The notes under the pieces are model-generated. The model was given only the letters and a program-made list of their open reading frames with translations, was not told the origin of the DNA and did no database searches. 64,000 nt of DNA from Pirellula staleyi DSM 6068 (GTDB lineage: Bacteria; Planctomycetota; Planctomycetia; Pirellulales; Pirellulaceae), in contig CAMCMB010000019.1 in assembly GCA_945875845.1 (NCBI GenBank), positions 25,635 through 89,634 of the forward strand, given 5' to 3'. Positions 43,438 to 52,765 of this stretch are shown piece after piece (position 1 is the first letter of the stretch; each line of letters begins with the position of its first letter). Made by a program: the position numbers and the translations under genes.

Positions 43438-45954
43438 ATGTTCGAAATACTGTGGCAGCACTGGAAACAACGGCCTTCCCGATTCTTCTTTACTTTGCTC
43501 AGTTTAGTACTGTCGACTGCGACGCTCGTCGGTATCCTCGTGGCGTCGCACAATGCGAGGTCATCGTTTCGTGAACTTATCGGAGCCGTTCAAGGGCTCC
43601 CCTCCTACGATATTGTAAACCGACAAGGGGGACGGTTCGAGCGTTTGTTACTCGATGAATCAACCCTGAATCAGGGTGTTGTCAGCGGGCTACCAACGTT
43701 AATTCGCGGTTCGATTCTTCGATTCAAAGAGGCGAAAACGCGAGCGAACGTGTTGGGAATCCCGTTGGCTAATTCCGATGCCGAGTCTCGGCGGTTTTTG
43801 CAGTCAACTCTCGAAATAGAGGACAGTCAGTGGCCACGCGAGGATGAGTGCCTCATCTCATCCTTGATTGCCTCTCAACTCAATGTGCAGGATGGGGATT
43901 CGATTCAATGCTTATTTCGCCGAGGCTTCCGGAAGTTAGTCATTAAAAAGGTTGTGGGCGCTAAAGAATGGAACCGACTCGTTAGCGAACACGGAATCCT
44001 CGTAGACTTGGATTGGCTTCAGAGTGCAACCGCCTTGCCCGGTCAAATTAATCGGTACCGATTGTATTTGGCGGACAGCAATGAGAATAAGAAAAAGGCG
44101 TTCGTTCAACAAATCGAGTCGAAGATCCCGGAGTTGCTGAGCATTAAGGAACGAGCAAGCGCTATAGGTATTGCAGATGACTTGCTGAAATCCACGGAAC
44201 TGGGATTGTCGTTCGCGAGCGCACTCGCCATTGCAATGGCCGCCTACATTTTGCTCAATTCGACTCGAATGAACTTGGCAGAACGCCGCCCGCACTTTGC
44301 GATCATGAGATGCTTGGGTGCGACCAGTCAACAGATCAATCGGGCCGTCTTGATCGAAGCCTTTCTGATGAGCTCGATGGGAGTGGCATTGGGACTCGCT
44401 GCTGGATGTGGGCTGGGCTTTTTTATGGGACGTGTTTTGTCGAGTGTCTTGCAGTCGCCACCCAATCCATTTTCGGTGCCTTGGTTCGTCTTGGTCGCGA
44501 TCGCGACATTCCTGCCATGCTTGTCGCTGTCCATCGTTTGGTTTGCTCTTCGACACGAGCATGCGGTATCGCCGTTGGAGAGTTTTCGCGAGCCCGTGGT
44601 CCAAGACCAGAGCAAGTTGCCTTGGCGATCGATTTTGAATGGACTGATACTTTGGTGCATCGCTTTGTTGGGCTTGTACTGCGTTCATCGCGAGTGGCTG
44701 CCACCTCAATGGGGCGTATACACGGGCCTATTGGCTTTGATCTCCTTCTTGTTATGGCTACCGCTTGGGCTGATTCCACTGATTTGGATCGTCGATCAAT
44801 TTGTCAAACGCAGGCAAGGCTTTCCGATGGAAATCGCCAAGCACCAATTGATTCGTCGTCCAGATAGGACTTCGCTGAACGCCGGGTTCTTGGTCATTTC
44901 CCTGTGTGGTGCCGTCGGACTTGGACAAACACTGATGAGCAATACGGCGGAAATCAAACGTTGGTACTACCGCGCCCTGCCTGGCGATGTGTTTTTGGTC
45001 AGTACGCGAACGCCTTCGTTATTGATCGACTCGGAAGATCCCTTGAGGGAAACCATCGAAAAACTCCCAGGGTTGAAATGGTCCAATGCGATCCGTTTTA
45101 TCTGGTGCCAGGCGGACAACGAAAATGTCTTATGCCTGGTTCGCGAGTTTCCAGTGGAAGCGCCCTTTCCAACCGAGCCCAAGGGGATGCCAACCGAACA
45201 AGCACGCCAGCTCATCGACAGCGATCACGTTTTCATCGGTCCGATACTCGCTAAAAAGCTGAAAAAGCGAGCTGGTGACATGCTGACGTTGACCGTCAAT
45301 GGCCGAAGCGTTCAGATCGAAATTGGTGGGGTCAACTCGAATTTTGCAAACGGCGGGCTATCGATTTTGATGCAAAGATCCACCGCCCAACGCTTTTTCG
45401 AAGTGACAGGTTTCGATTGGTACTCTTTGTCTATCGAAAACCAACAGCAGAATGATGCCGTAAAAACGCTAAAAGCGGTTAAGGAGCAGTTCGGATTTGA
45501 GTTGCAATTGGGTACCGAATTGAGAAAGGGTGTCGAGCAAGCGATTTCGGGTGTTACCGCCGGCATATGGAGCGTGATTTTCATTTCTTTCTTGACTGGA
45601 GGTTTCGGAATCGCAACGACGCTCGCCATGAACACGATCGAACAAGCACGCGATTTCTCCTTGCTCCGAATCGTTGGAGCTAGTCGAGGACAGATCATGT
45701 TGTCCGTTTTGGTGCAAGCTTGGTTGCTTGCTTCCATTGGGATCGTGTTCGGAATGGCGGGTGGAGTGACAACCGTTTTCATCATCGTAGGATGCAGTGA
45801 AGCACTGTTGGGTTACACTCCCGATTTTGCTTGGAACCCTTTTTTGATGTGGAGTTCCGTGATCGCAACCATTCTGATCGTCACGATCGCTGCTCTGTTT
45901 CCGGCCTGGACCGCTTCTCAAATCAATCCGATAGAGCATTTGACTTATGAATAG
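43438..45954 (+). CDS. FtsX-like ABC permease with two permease domains
   Basis: 838-residue inner-membrane permease, partner of the adjacent ATPase. Topology: N-terminal helix (about 16-36), a large extracytoplasmic domain (about 40-250), three helices of a first FtsX domain (about 255-380), further helices (about 400-450), a second extracytoplasmic domain (about 500-700) and a second FtsX domain with three helices ending LFPAWTASQINPIEHLTYE (C-terminal FtsX motif). This 10-helix plan is like the YbbP/DevC-LolCE super-family. The partner ATPase type points to lipoprotein or large amphiphile handling. It overlaps the following secreted-protein gene by 8 bases. Confidence 0.9.
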   Translation: MFEILWQHWKQRPSRFFFTLLSLVLSTATLVGILVASHNARSSFRELIGAVQGLPSYDIVNRQGGRFERLLLDESTLNQGVVSGLPTLIRGSILRFKEAKTRANVLGIPLANSDAESRRFLQSTLEIEDSQWPREDECLISSLIASQLNVQDGDSIQCLFRRGFRKLVIKKVVGAKEWNRLVSEHGILVDLDWLQSATALPGQINRYRLYLADSNENKKKAFVQQIESKIPELLSIKERASAIGIADDLLKSTELGLSFASALAIAMAAYILLNSTRMNLAERRPHFAIMRCLGATSQQINRAVLIEAFLMSSMGVALGLAAGCGLGFFMGRVLSSVLQSPPNPFSVPWFVLVAIATFLPCLSLSIVWFALRHEHAVSPLESFREPVVQDQSKLPWRSILNGLILWCIALLGLYCVHREWLPPQWGVYTGLLALISFLLWLPLGLIPLIWIVDQFVKRRQGFPMEIAKHQLIRRPDRTSLNAGFLVISLCGAVGLGQTLMSNTAEIKRWYYRALPGDVFLVSTRTPSLLIDSEDPLRETIEKLPGLKWSNAIRFIWCQADNENVLCLVREFPVEAPFPTEPKGMPTEQARQLIDSDHVFIGPILAKKLKKRAGDMLTLTVNGRSVQIEIGGVNSNFANGGLSILMQRSTAQRFFEVTGFDWYSLSIENQQQNDAVKTLKAVKEQFGFELQLGTELRKGVEQAISGVTAGIWSVIFISFLTGGFGIATTLAMNTIEQARDFSLLRIVGASRGQIMLSVLVQAWLLASIGIVFGMAGGVTTVFIIVGCSEALLGYTPDFAWNPFLMWSSVIATILIVTIAALFPAWTASQINPIEHLTYE

Positions 45955-47752
45955 GCAATACGTCGAAACTTTCTCATGCCCTGCTGGGGCAACCCTCAGA
46001 CTGCTTTTGTTGGGGCTAACCACATCGCTCGCCCAGGCAGGAGACTTCCTCGGTCAATCGCAGTTGCTGGATGCTTTGCCCGAGACAACGCAGATGCTTT
46101 TTGCGACACAAAATGGTCGTTCGACTTATAACGAGCTCGCCAAGTCGAGTGTGTGCAAGCACCTAAGCGGCGAGGTCTGGAAAAACGTGTTGTCGCAACA
46201 GGTAACAACGCAAACGGGATCGTTGTTAAATCCTCGGCCAGTGTTAGGAATGGACTGGTCCGACTTCAGCACAATAGATCAGCCGGGAGCGATTGCAAGT
46301 TTCCGCGACCAGGAAGGCGAAGGGGTCATGCTTTTTATGGCAAAACTCGGTGCAAACGCGGACAAACATCCGTTCGTAACAAGTTGGCTGAAGCGGCACT
46401 CGACGGCTTCCTTAATAACTTCTGAGATCAACCCATCCACGATTCTCTATCGTGTTTTGCCAACCAAGGAGAACCCATCACCAGCATGTCTCGCGATCGG
46501 CCCTGAGTGGACATGCATCGCTTCAAAATCAAACGCACTTGAGCAGTGGTTAAAATCCACATCCACTAAAAGTTTTCGATCGGCTCAGCCTCCAGCTCAG
46601 TTGGAAAGCCTATCGGATGCATCGACTTGGAGCGGTGGCGAAATTCGCTTTTGGCTTTCGCCTTGGCCATTGCTAAGTGCATTTGCAGCCAAGAGCGAGC
46701 CCAAGCGTTATCAGTCGGCAAAACGTTTCGGCTTCGAAGGTTTGGAATCACTTCGCGGCGCGATTCGGCCTCCGAACGATGCGGACCCATCTTGGCAGGT
46801 CGATTACGAATTGCAGTTGGTTCAACCTCTTGCGAAGGGGCTCTCGTTACTTAGTTTCAAACAAGGTCCCGACATTGAGCTCCCCAAAATGATGCGCTTC
46901 GGGATGGACCACTGGTCGATTTCGTACATCGATATCAAACCATGGTTCCAAGGTATTAACCACGTGATCGATCAATGGATCGATGAAGAGACGCCAGGCA
47001 GTTTCGGTGACTTGCTGGACAGTATCCTGACGGACCCAGAAGGGCCACGAATCGATATCCGGCAAGACCTCATTTATCGGATGGGCCCTCTTGTGATCAA
47101 CTTCGGAGCAACCGTTCCAAACGCGGAACGAACGGGCCAGTTTCAACGCAATGAGGTATGGGCTTGCTTGCTACAAGATGCAAAGCAAGCATCCGAGGCA
47201 CTGAGCAAACTTTTTGACAAAGACGACGAAGTGAAGTCCGAGCGCATTGGAGCTTATCAGTGTTGGTACACCGTCAACGATGAGTCGTTGTTCATCTCGT
47301 TGTCCAAGGGGGAAAGCCAAACGATCTCCATTGCAGCGATCGACGATTCGAATTTGTACTTGTCTACGGATACCGCATGGTTCATGCGATTGCTTCAGGA
47401 GTCCGCACAAAACTCAGAGATTCCCGAGGATGAATTCGCTGCTTTTGAGGGCCCTTTCGCGGATTTGAAAACCCAACCGTTCTCGTTTCGGCAACAATTT
47501 GATTTGAAACCTTGGCTGCAACCAAGCTGGCTGCGACTGCCCGAAATTGCGAAAGAAAAAGCGGAACTGGAATCGACCGATGTGCCATCCATGTTGATAG
47601 CCCAATTGCTACTTCCCGGTGTTTCTTCGAATGAAATTCCAAAGTGGCAAGACGTACGACAAGTCTTCGGGATCGTCTCGCAATCGATGCTAAAGACAGA
47701 GAACAGGCTTGAAGGAAAACTCTGGATGGATGGAACCGAGAGCCCAAGATGA
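45947..47752 (+). CDS. Secreted protein of unknown function in ABC operon
   Basis: 601 residues, not recognised as a characterised family. The N-terminus (ATLRLLLLGLTTSLAQAG) is a signal peptide ending near residue 32, so the protein acts in the periplasm or outside. The rest is a soluble, Trp-rich globular chain with no Cys cluster or enzyme motif that I can see; two similar segments (DQPGAIASFRDQEGEG and the QRNEVWACLLQ region) hint at an internal duplication. It overlaps the permease gene by 8 bases and is therefore likely to be the substrate, regulator or partner of the exporter and metallopeptidase. That is inference from context only. Confidence 0.65.
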   Translation: MNRQYVETFSCPAGATLRLLLLGLTTSLAQAGDFLGQSQLLDALPETTQMLFATQNGRSTYNELAKSSVCKHLSGEVWKNVLSQQVTTQTGSLLNPRPVLGMDWSDFSTIDQPGAIASFRDQEGEGVMLFMAKLGANADKHPFVTSWLKRHSTASLITSEINPSTILYRVLPTKENPSPACLAIGPEWTCIASKSNALEQWLKSTSTKSFRSAQPPAQLESLSDASTWSGGEIRFWLSPWPLLSAFAAKSEPKRYQSAKRFGFEGLESLRGAIRPPNDADPSWQVDYELQLVQPLAKGLSLLSFKQGPDIELPKMMRFGMDHWSISYIDIKPWFQGINHVIDQWIDEETPGSFGDLLDSILTDPEGPRIDIRQDLIYRMGPLVINFGATVPNAERTGQFQRNEVWACLLQDAKQASEALSKLFDKDDEVKSERIGAYQCWYTVNDESLFISLSKGESQTISIAAIDDSNLYLSTDTAWFMRLLQESAQNSEIPEDEFAAFEGPFADLKTQPFSFRQQFDLKPWLQPSWLRLPEIAKEKAELESTDVPSMLIAQLLLPGVSSNEIPKWQDVRQVFGIVSQSMLKTENRLEGKLWMDGTESPR

Positions 47753-47903
47753 TTTATTGTGGTAACCAACGATAATCACCTATTCGATAACGGATTCTGG
47801 GAACCTAGCAGCTGTTGCGAGTTATCGAACTCGACCTTTGATTGCTTGTCGTTAAAATCGCAAGGTGGAATCTTGGTTTTTTTCAATTGCTCAGGAGTCG
47901 ACC

Positions 47904-48161
47904 GTGTCCCTAACTCTGCCTACAGATATTCAACAACGTATCCAGGATCAACTAGCATCTGGAATGTTCACTTCGGTTGACGATGTGCTTCGACAAGCAA
48001 TGGACACCTTAGAGAAGCGGCAGTCGGCACTTGGATCGCTCCAAAGAATGGTAAGCGTAGCAGATGACAAGTTACAGGCTGAAAGATCTGGACCTTTTGA
48101 TTCAGAACAAACGAAGTCGACTGTTCGGCAGCGATTGAATCAAATGGGCATTGTAGAATAA
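47904..48161 (+). CDS. parD: ParD-like antitoxin
   Basis: 85 residues starting at GTG 47904; AGGAG lies 6 bases upstream, and the ribbon-helix-helix begins at once (SLTLPTDIQQRIQDQLASG, FTSVDDVLRQAMDTLEK). It is the ParD/CopG-like antitoxin of a type II system: N-terminal DNA-binding part for autoregulation, C-terminal part that wraps the toxin. The stop overlaps the toxin start (last base shared), as in ParDE operons. Its toxin partner is interrupted (see next), so the antitoxin may now be an orphan. Confidence 0.85.
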   Translation: MSLTLPTDIQQRIQDQLASGMFTSVDDVLRQAMDTLEKRQSALGSLQRMVSVADDKLQAERSGPFDSEQTKSTVRQRLNQMGIVE

Positions 48162-48472
48162 TGCTGGTCGCTCGCCGAACACAAGCGGCGGAAAAGGATC
48201 TACAAGAGATCGCCTTCCAAATTGGCCTTGTGAGTCGCCGCCCTAATGTGGCAGATAAAATCATTGACGAATTGATCGAACAGGCAAACAACCTTGCGAT
48301 CACTTCGCAGATTGCAACGATTGGCACCGAAGCTCCAGAATTCGGACGAGACGTGCGGTTATTTTGCCACAAACGTTGGGTGTTGATTTTTCGCTAAATG
48401 CCGCATGGAATCGATGTTTTGCGAATCGTCGACGGAAGCCAGGACTATCTTGCCTGGAAGCTTAGTCCTTAA
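48161..48472 (+). pseudogene. parE: ParE-like toxin with in-frame stop
   Basis: The ParE toxin blocks DNA gyrase in the family. Here 78 codons encode RRTQAAEKDLQEIAFQIG... ending KRWVLIFR, then TAA at 48395-48397 in frame, after which the same frame continues MPHGIDVLRIVDGSQDYLAWKLSP to a true stop at 48470-48472. The downstream part is the ParE C-terminal strand (HGxxVLRIVDGxRD in intact homologues). A single change in a Tyr codon (TAC or TAT to TAA) would explain it. The truncated product lacks the last strands, so it is probably inactive; a sequencing error or restart at ATG 48398 are alternatives. Confidence 0.85.
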
Positions 48473-48490
48473 ACAAGCGAACGCTTGTTT
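48471..48490 (+). other. Palindrome at end of parE
   Basis: AAACAAGCG-AA-CGCTTGTTT, 9-bp arms, begins within the original stop codon. It could be a weak terminator of the parDE operon; the trailing bases are GTCGG, not a long T-tract. Confidence 0.4.
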
Positions 48491-48670
48491 GTCGGAACCC
48501 TATTTTTGCGGCGCAGCGGCGACCTTGCCAGCAGGGCTGGATTGATCTTTGCTATTTGCTTGCTTCATGTTTTTGGTTTCTATCTTGGTATGGCGTTTGG
48601 GTTGCGGTTCGCTTCGGACTCACGATGTCGAAGCTCTTTTGCCAACACGTTTCCGTATTGGCGATCCTTG

Positions 48671-48990
48671 TTATAGATTCAGTATGCCACACAAGCGAAA
48701 GAAGGAAGGTGTGTAATCCGTCCAACTTAGCAACCGATGAATCGTCTGACGCGCGTGACGTATGATCTGGCACGGAGCGTGTATGAAGACTGAAAGAAAC
48801 GTTCTGAACTCCATCGTCAAAAGTCGCTTCTTTTCGGCTCGATGCTGTTCTGCTTGCTTCGGCTCGACAGGAATTAGCAATGCTGCCCATGACTTCAAGT
48901 TCCAGGCGATGCTCGTTATCACCATGTAGGCCCAGTTGCTTTCCAGATTATCGACTGGAGCGCATAGTGATCGGACGCCGCCAGAGAGCT
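48671..48990 (-). pseudogene. Transposase remnant, probably IS1380-like
   Basis: Minus-strand frame whose sequence (GGVRSLCAPVDNLESNWAYMV, then ITSIAWNLKSWAALL, EKKRLLTMEFRTFLSVFIHAPCQI split, RQTIHRLLSW) matches, from memory, the C-terminal region of IS1380-family DDE transposases. The N-terminal catalytic parts are missing and no inverted repeats were found, so this is a relic. It lies just past the damaged parDE pair, in the otherwise gene-poor 48.5-49.4 kb patch. Confidence 0.7.
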
Positions 48991-49201
48991 GAGGACGACA
49001 CTTCCAGGGGACACCACCGCTACTACGCGCCCACTGCTGGCGCAAGTGCTGCGACGGATTTCCGAGCTCGTTTAGCTGGCGTTTGACCTTTGCAGGAATC
49101 CGCATTGTTTGAAGGCTAATCGACGTTGCACTCATGCACTCTGTTTTTCGCCGTCGATAGACGTTGACATGGTGTCTTTCAATCCATCCAATTCGGGCCG
49201 A

Positions 49202-49390
49202 ATGAAATGCTGGCAATCTAGCGTTGTGCTTGCATTGGGGATGTTGTCTGCCATGGTTGGCTGCACGTTTGGTCCGCGTTCGCTTAGCAACAGTCGAATC
49301 CGTGTTGCGACTCTACCTCGAAAACTTGAATTGGATATCCAATGCCGAGACTGGAGGTCAAGTCGACCAGCAAGCAATCTCCGTTGTTGA
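49202..49390 (+). pseudogene. Possible lipoprotein gene remnant
   Basis: 62-codon frame that begins like a lipoprotein: MKCWQSSVVLALGMLSAMVGC with a lipobox ending at C21, followed by TFGPRSLSNSRIR, an N-terminus that I recall from larger planctomycete outer-membrane-type lipoproteins. After about residue 33 the frame loses any likeness, and a neighbouring frame reads LRLYLENLNW, so a frameshift or deletion may have cut a longer gene. Low certainty; it could be a small genuine lipoprotein. Confidence 0.4.
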
Positions 49391-49425
49391 CATTGCCATT
49401 GAGCCGTTGAGGATCGTTCGGGAGT

Positions 49426-49507
49426 GTAGCAGGCACACTCCGTGTGCCGTAGCCTCAAAAACCAAAGGTTTTGGAATTGCGGACGGCACATGGAATGTGC
49501 CTGCTAC
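49426..49507. repeat. GTAGCAGGCACAC inverted repeat element, copy 1
   Basis: 82 bp bounded by GTAGCAGGCACACTCC and GGAATGTGCCTGCTAC (one mismatch), with an inner GTGCCG/CGGCAC pair. It recurs at 61572. It lies 67 bases before the DUF1549 gene. Confidence 0.8.
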
Positions 49508-49573
49508 CAGAGAATCACAGCCTCCGAGCGAATGGCGACAATGGTCTTATTTTCGACTACAATGGTTCGTATC

Positions 49574-52500
49574 ATGCGAAACCTAGCCTCCCTCCTATTC
49601 GTCTTCGTTCTGTTCGTCTCACCATCGTTGAACGCCGAAGAACCCATTCGGTTCAATCAAGATGTCAGGCCCATTTTGTCGGACAAGTGTTTTTTCTGTC
49701 ATGGACCCGATGCGGCTGTTCGAAAGGCGGACTTGCGGTTGGATGAACGCGAAGACGCGATTGCGTCCAACGCGTTTGTTCCCGGCAAGCCACAAGAAAG
49801 TGAACTCTTGGATCGAATTCGTTCGCACGATCCAGACAAGCAAATGCCAACCCCCGAATCCAAGATTGGCCGTCTTTCTGAAAAGGAAATTGCGATTCTC
49901 GAACGGTGGATTTCGGAAGGGGCTGTCTATGAAGGGCATTGGGCGTTCCTGTCGCTGCAGCCTGTTGCCGTTCCCATTCCCGATTCCGATCCGCAGCACC
50001 ATCCGATCGATGCAATCGTTCGCGAATCCCTTTCGAAACGCGGAATAAGCCAACAACCTCGGGCGGATCGTTCGACAATGATTCGTCGACTTAGTTTCGA
50101 TATCACCGGTTTGCCACCGACGCCGCAGGACGTCAAGAACTTTATCGAGGATGCATCGCCAAATGCCTATGAGCAATTGGTGGATCGACTGCTTGAATCC
50201 AAGCACTATGGCGAACGCATGGCCACGGATTGGCTCGACGTAGCGCGCTATGCGGATAGCTATGGATTCCAAGTGGATCGAGAGCGCGAAATGTGGGCTT
50301 GGCGAGACTGGGTGGTCAACGCACTCAATGCGAACCTTCCGTTCGACCAATTCATACGTTGGCAAATCGCTGGAGACTTGATTCCCAACGCGACGGACGA
50401 CCAAATTCTTGCGACCGCTTTCAATCGCTTGCACCAACAAGAGACCGAGGGTGGTAGCGTCGAGGAGGAGTATCGGGTTGAGTATGTTTGCGATCGCGTG
50501 CAAACGTTTGCGACGGCCTTTCTTGGCCTGACTTTTGAATGCGCGCGTTGTCACGATCATAAGTTCGATCCCATCTCGCAAAAGGAGTACTACCAGTTTT
50601 TTTCGATGTTTCAAAATATCGATGAAGCCGGCCTCTACGCCTATTTTACGAACTCGCCGCCTACGCCCACGCTTCGGTTGACGAGCGCCACCACCCAAGA
50701 GAAGTTGGCATTGCTGCAACAGCCCATTGATGGGCATGCATCGGCGCTCGCATCGCTTCGCGATTCGCAACGAGCAGCATTCGAGGAATGGCTGACCCAA
50801 CGCGATACGAGCAGTGCCACTCGCGGTAGCTCGCGTCCGTTGTTGGATGCGAATCTATTGCGGGGCGAGCTTGGGTATTTTTCGTTTGACGAAAAGGTGG
50901 GAGACAAACTTGCCAATCAAGTTGCGGCTGACAAACCTGCAATTCTGAAAGGCGCAAACAAAATCGTGGCAGGCAAAAGGAACAATGCCGTCGAATTCAC
51001 CGGCGACGACCCAGTCGATTTGCCGATCGGTAATTTTGCACGTCACGAACCTTTCAGTGTTTCTCTTTGGCTCAAGACACCCAACGAGAAGGAGCGAGCT
51101 GTGGTTTTCCATCGCTCTCGCGCTTGGACGGATGCCGCAAGCCGCGGGTACGAACTCTTGATTGAGGAGGGACGATTGAAGTGGTCGTTGATTCATTTCT
51201 GGCCAGGCAATGCGATTTCCATCGCAACCAAGGATAAGATTCCGGTCGAAACTTGGGTGCATGTCGTGGTCGCTTCCAATGGTAACAGCCGAGCCGATGG
51301 TCTTCGAATTTTCGTGAATGGGGACCTGGCGGACACCAAAGTCGAAAAGGACAATCTCTCAAAAGAGATCACTGGGGGGGGCGGTGACAATATCGCACTA
51401 GGGGAGCGGTTTCGCGACAGAGGTTTTCAAGGCGGAATGATCGATGAGTTTCGCGTCATCGGCCGCGAGATTGTCCCCCTCGAGGCACTTGTGCTTTTCG
51501 ACGAAAAGATCGCATCAAACGTGCTTGCGAAACCGACGGCGGATCTTTCTGAAAAGGATCGCGAACTATTGCTTGGTTTCTATCAATCGGCACAGGACCC
51601 CGAATGGAACAAGCATTTGACGGCGCTGAGTGCCGCACGCGGGGAATACGCCAAGGTTGCGGACGCTGTTCAAGAAATCATGGTTATGCGCGAATTGCCC
51701 GAACCCAAGAAAGCCTATACCTTAATACGAGGCGAATACAATCAGCGACGCGACGAAGTTGGGCCAGGAACTCCGCAGGCATTGTCCCCGTTCCCGGTGA
51801 ACGCACCTAAGAACCGACTTGGTTTAGCGCAGTGGCTTACGGCCCGAGACCATCCTTTGACCGCTCGTGTGACGGTGAATCGAGTTTGGCAGAGTCTGTT
51901 TGGTCGCGGGCTTGTCCGGACCTCAGAGGACTTTGGGAGCCAAGGAGAACGTCCACATTATCCGTCGGTGCTCGATTGGTTGGCCTTGCACTTGATCGAC
52001 AGCGATTGGGACATGAAGCAATTGGTCAAAACGATTGTCATGAGCGAAACTTATCAACAACAGAGCGCATCTCCGGAACAGTTGATGACCGACGACCCGG
52101 ACAATGTGTGGTTGGCGCGCGGACCGAGGTACCGACTACCGGCGGAGATGATCCGCGATAACGCATTGGCCGTTTCAGGGCTGTTGAATCGCAAGATGGG
52201 TGGCCCACCCGTCAATCCTTATGAGATGTCGGAGGCCTTCAAGCCGGTGAAAACGCTGAAGGATGACACAGTTTATCGACGGAGCCTCTACACCAATTGG
52301 CGACGAACGGGTCCACCACCTGCTATGGTAGCTTTTGATGCACCGCGACGCCAAGTTTGCACTGCAAAGCGAGAGCGAACCGATTCGCCGCTCCAGGCTC
52401 TAATCATGCTCAATGGGATTCAGTACGTGGAAGCGGCTCGTGTTTGTGCGGAATCCCTGCATCGCGACCACCAAGGAAACGTGGCCAAGATGGTCGAGGC

Positions 52501-52732
52501 AGGTTATCAACGTTGTTTGAGCCACTCTCCGAGTCCGCGCGAAATCGAGATTCTCGTGCAACTTTATGGAGAGCAACTTGAGTATTACCAAAATCATTCC
52601 GCGGAAGCGGAGAAATTGTTGAAAATCGGCAACGCCCCTCGCGACGAAGCAATTCCGTTAACGCAGGCAGCGGCTGCTACCATCCTTGTGCAAGCCCTGC
52701 TCAATCATGACTATTGCGTCGTAAAACGCTAA
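49574..52732 (+). CDS. Cytochrome-c/DUF1549/LamG/DUF1553 secreted protein
   Basis: 1052-residue protein of the large planctomycete family of this plan. Signal peptide to about 21 (SLNAEE). A Planctomycete-type cytochrome c domain follows with C39-FF-C42-H43 (KCFFCHGPD) and the distal MPTPES Met. DUF1549 covers about 120-330, including a second C-x-x-C-H (CARCHDHKFDP, about 323-327). A LamG-like lectin domain lies at about 455-620 and DUF1553 at about 730-1020. The paired role with the DUF1501 gene 33 bases downstream is a family trait; proposed uses are in polysaccharide breakdown or electron transfer, but none is proven. ATG 49574 is chosen for the signal peptide. Confidence 0.92.
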   Translation: MRNLASLLFVFVLFVSPSLNAEEPIRFNQDVRPILSDKCFFCHGPDAAVRKADLRLDEREDAIASNAFVPGKPQESELLDRIRSHDPDKQMPTPESKIGRLSEKEIAILERWISEGAVYEGHWAFLSLQPVAVPIPDSDPQHHPIDAIVRESLSKRGISQQPRADRSTMIRRLSFDITGLPPTPQDVKNFIEDASPNAYEQLVDRLLESKHYGERMATDWLDVARYADSYGFQVDREREMWAWRDWVVNALNANLPFDQFIRWQIAGDLIPNATDDQILATAFNRLHQQETEGGSVEEEYRVEYVCDRVQTFATAFLGLTFECARCHDHKFDPISQKEYYQFFSMFQNIDEAGLYAYFTNSPPTPTLRLTSATTQEKLALLQQPIDGHASALASLRDSQRAAFEEWLTQRDTSSATRGSSRPLLDANLLRGELGYFSFDEKVGDKLANQVAADKPAILKGANKIVAGKRNNAVEFTGDDPVDLPIGNFARHEPFSVSLWLKTPNEKERAVVFHRSRAWTDAASRGYELLIEEGRLKWSLIHFWPGNAISIATKDKIPVETWVHVVVASNGNSRADGLRIFVNGDLADTKVEKDNLSKEITGGGGDNIALGERFRDRGFQGGMIDEFRVIGREIVPLEALVLFDEKIASNVLAKPTADLSEKDRELLLGFYQSAQDPEWNKHLTALSAARGEYAKVADAVQEIMVMRELPEPKKAYTLIRGEYNQRRDEVGPGTPQALSPFPVNAPKNRLGLAQWLTARDHPLTARVTVNRVWQSLFGRGLVRTSEDFGSQGERPHYPSVLDWLALHLIDSDWDMKQLVKTIVMSETYQQQSASPEQLMTDDPDNVWLARGPRYRLPAEMIRDNALAVSGLLNRKMGGPPVNPYEMSEAFKPVKTLKDDTVYRRSLYTNWRRTGPPPAMVAFDAPRRQVCTAKRERTDSPLQALIMLNGIQYVEAARVCAESLHRDHQGNVAKMVEAGYQRCLSHSPSPREIEILVQLYGEQLEYYQNHSAEAEKLLKIGNAPRDEAIPLTQAAAATILVQALLNHDYCVVKR

Positions 52733-52765
52733 CGCCGAGCATTGAATTCCAAGTTGAAAGTTATC

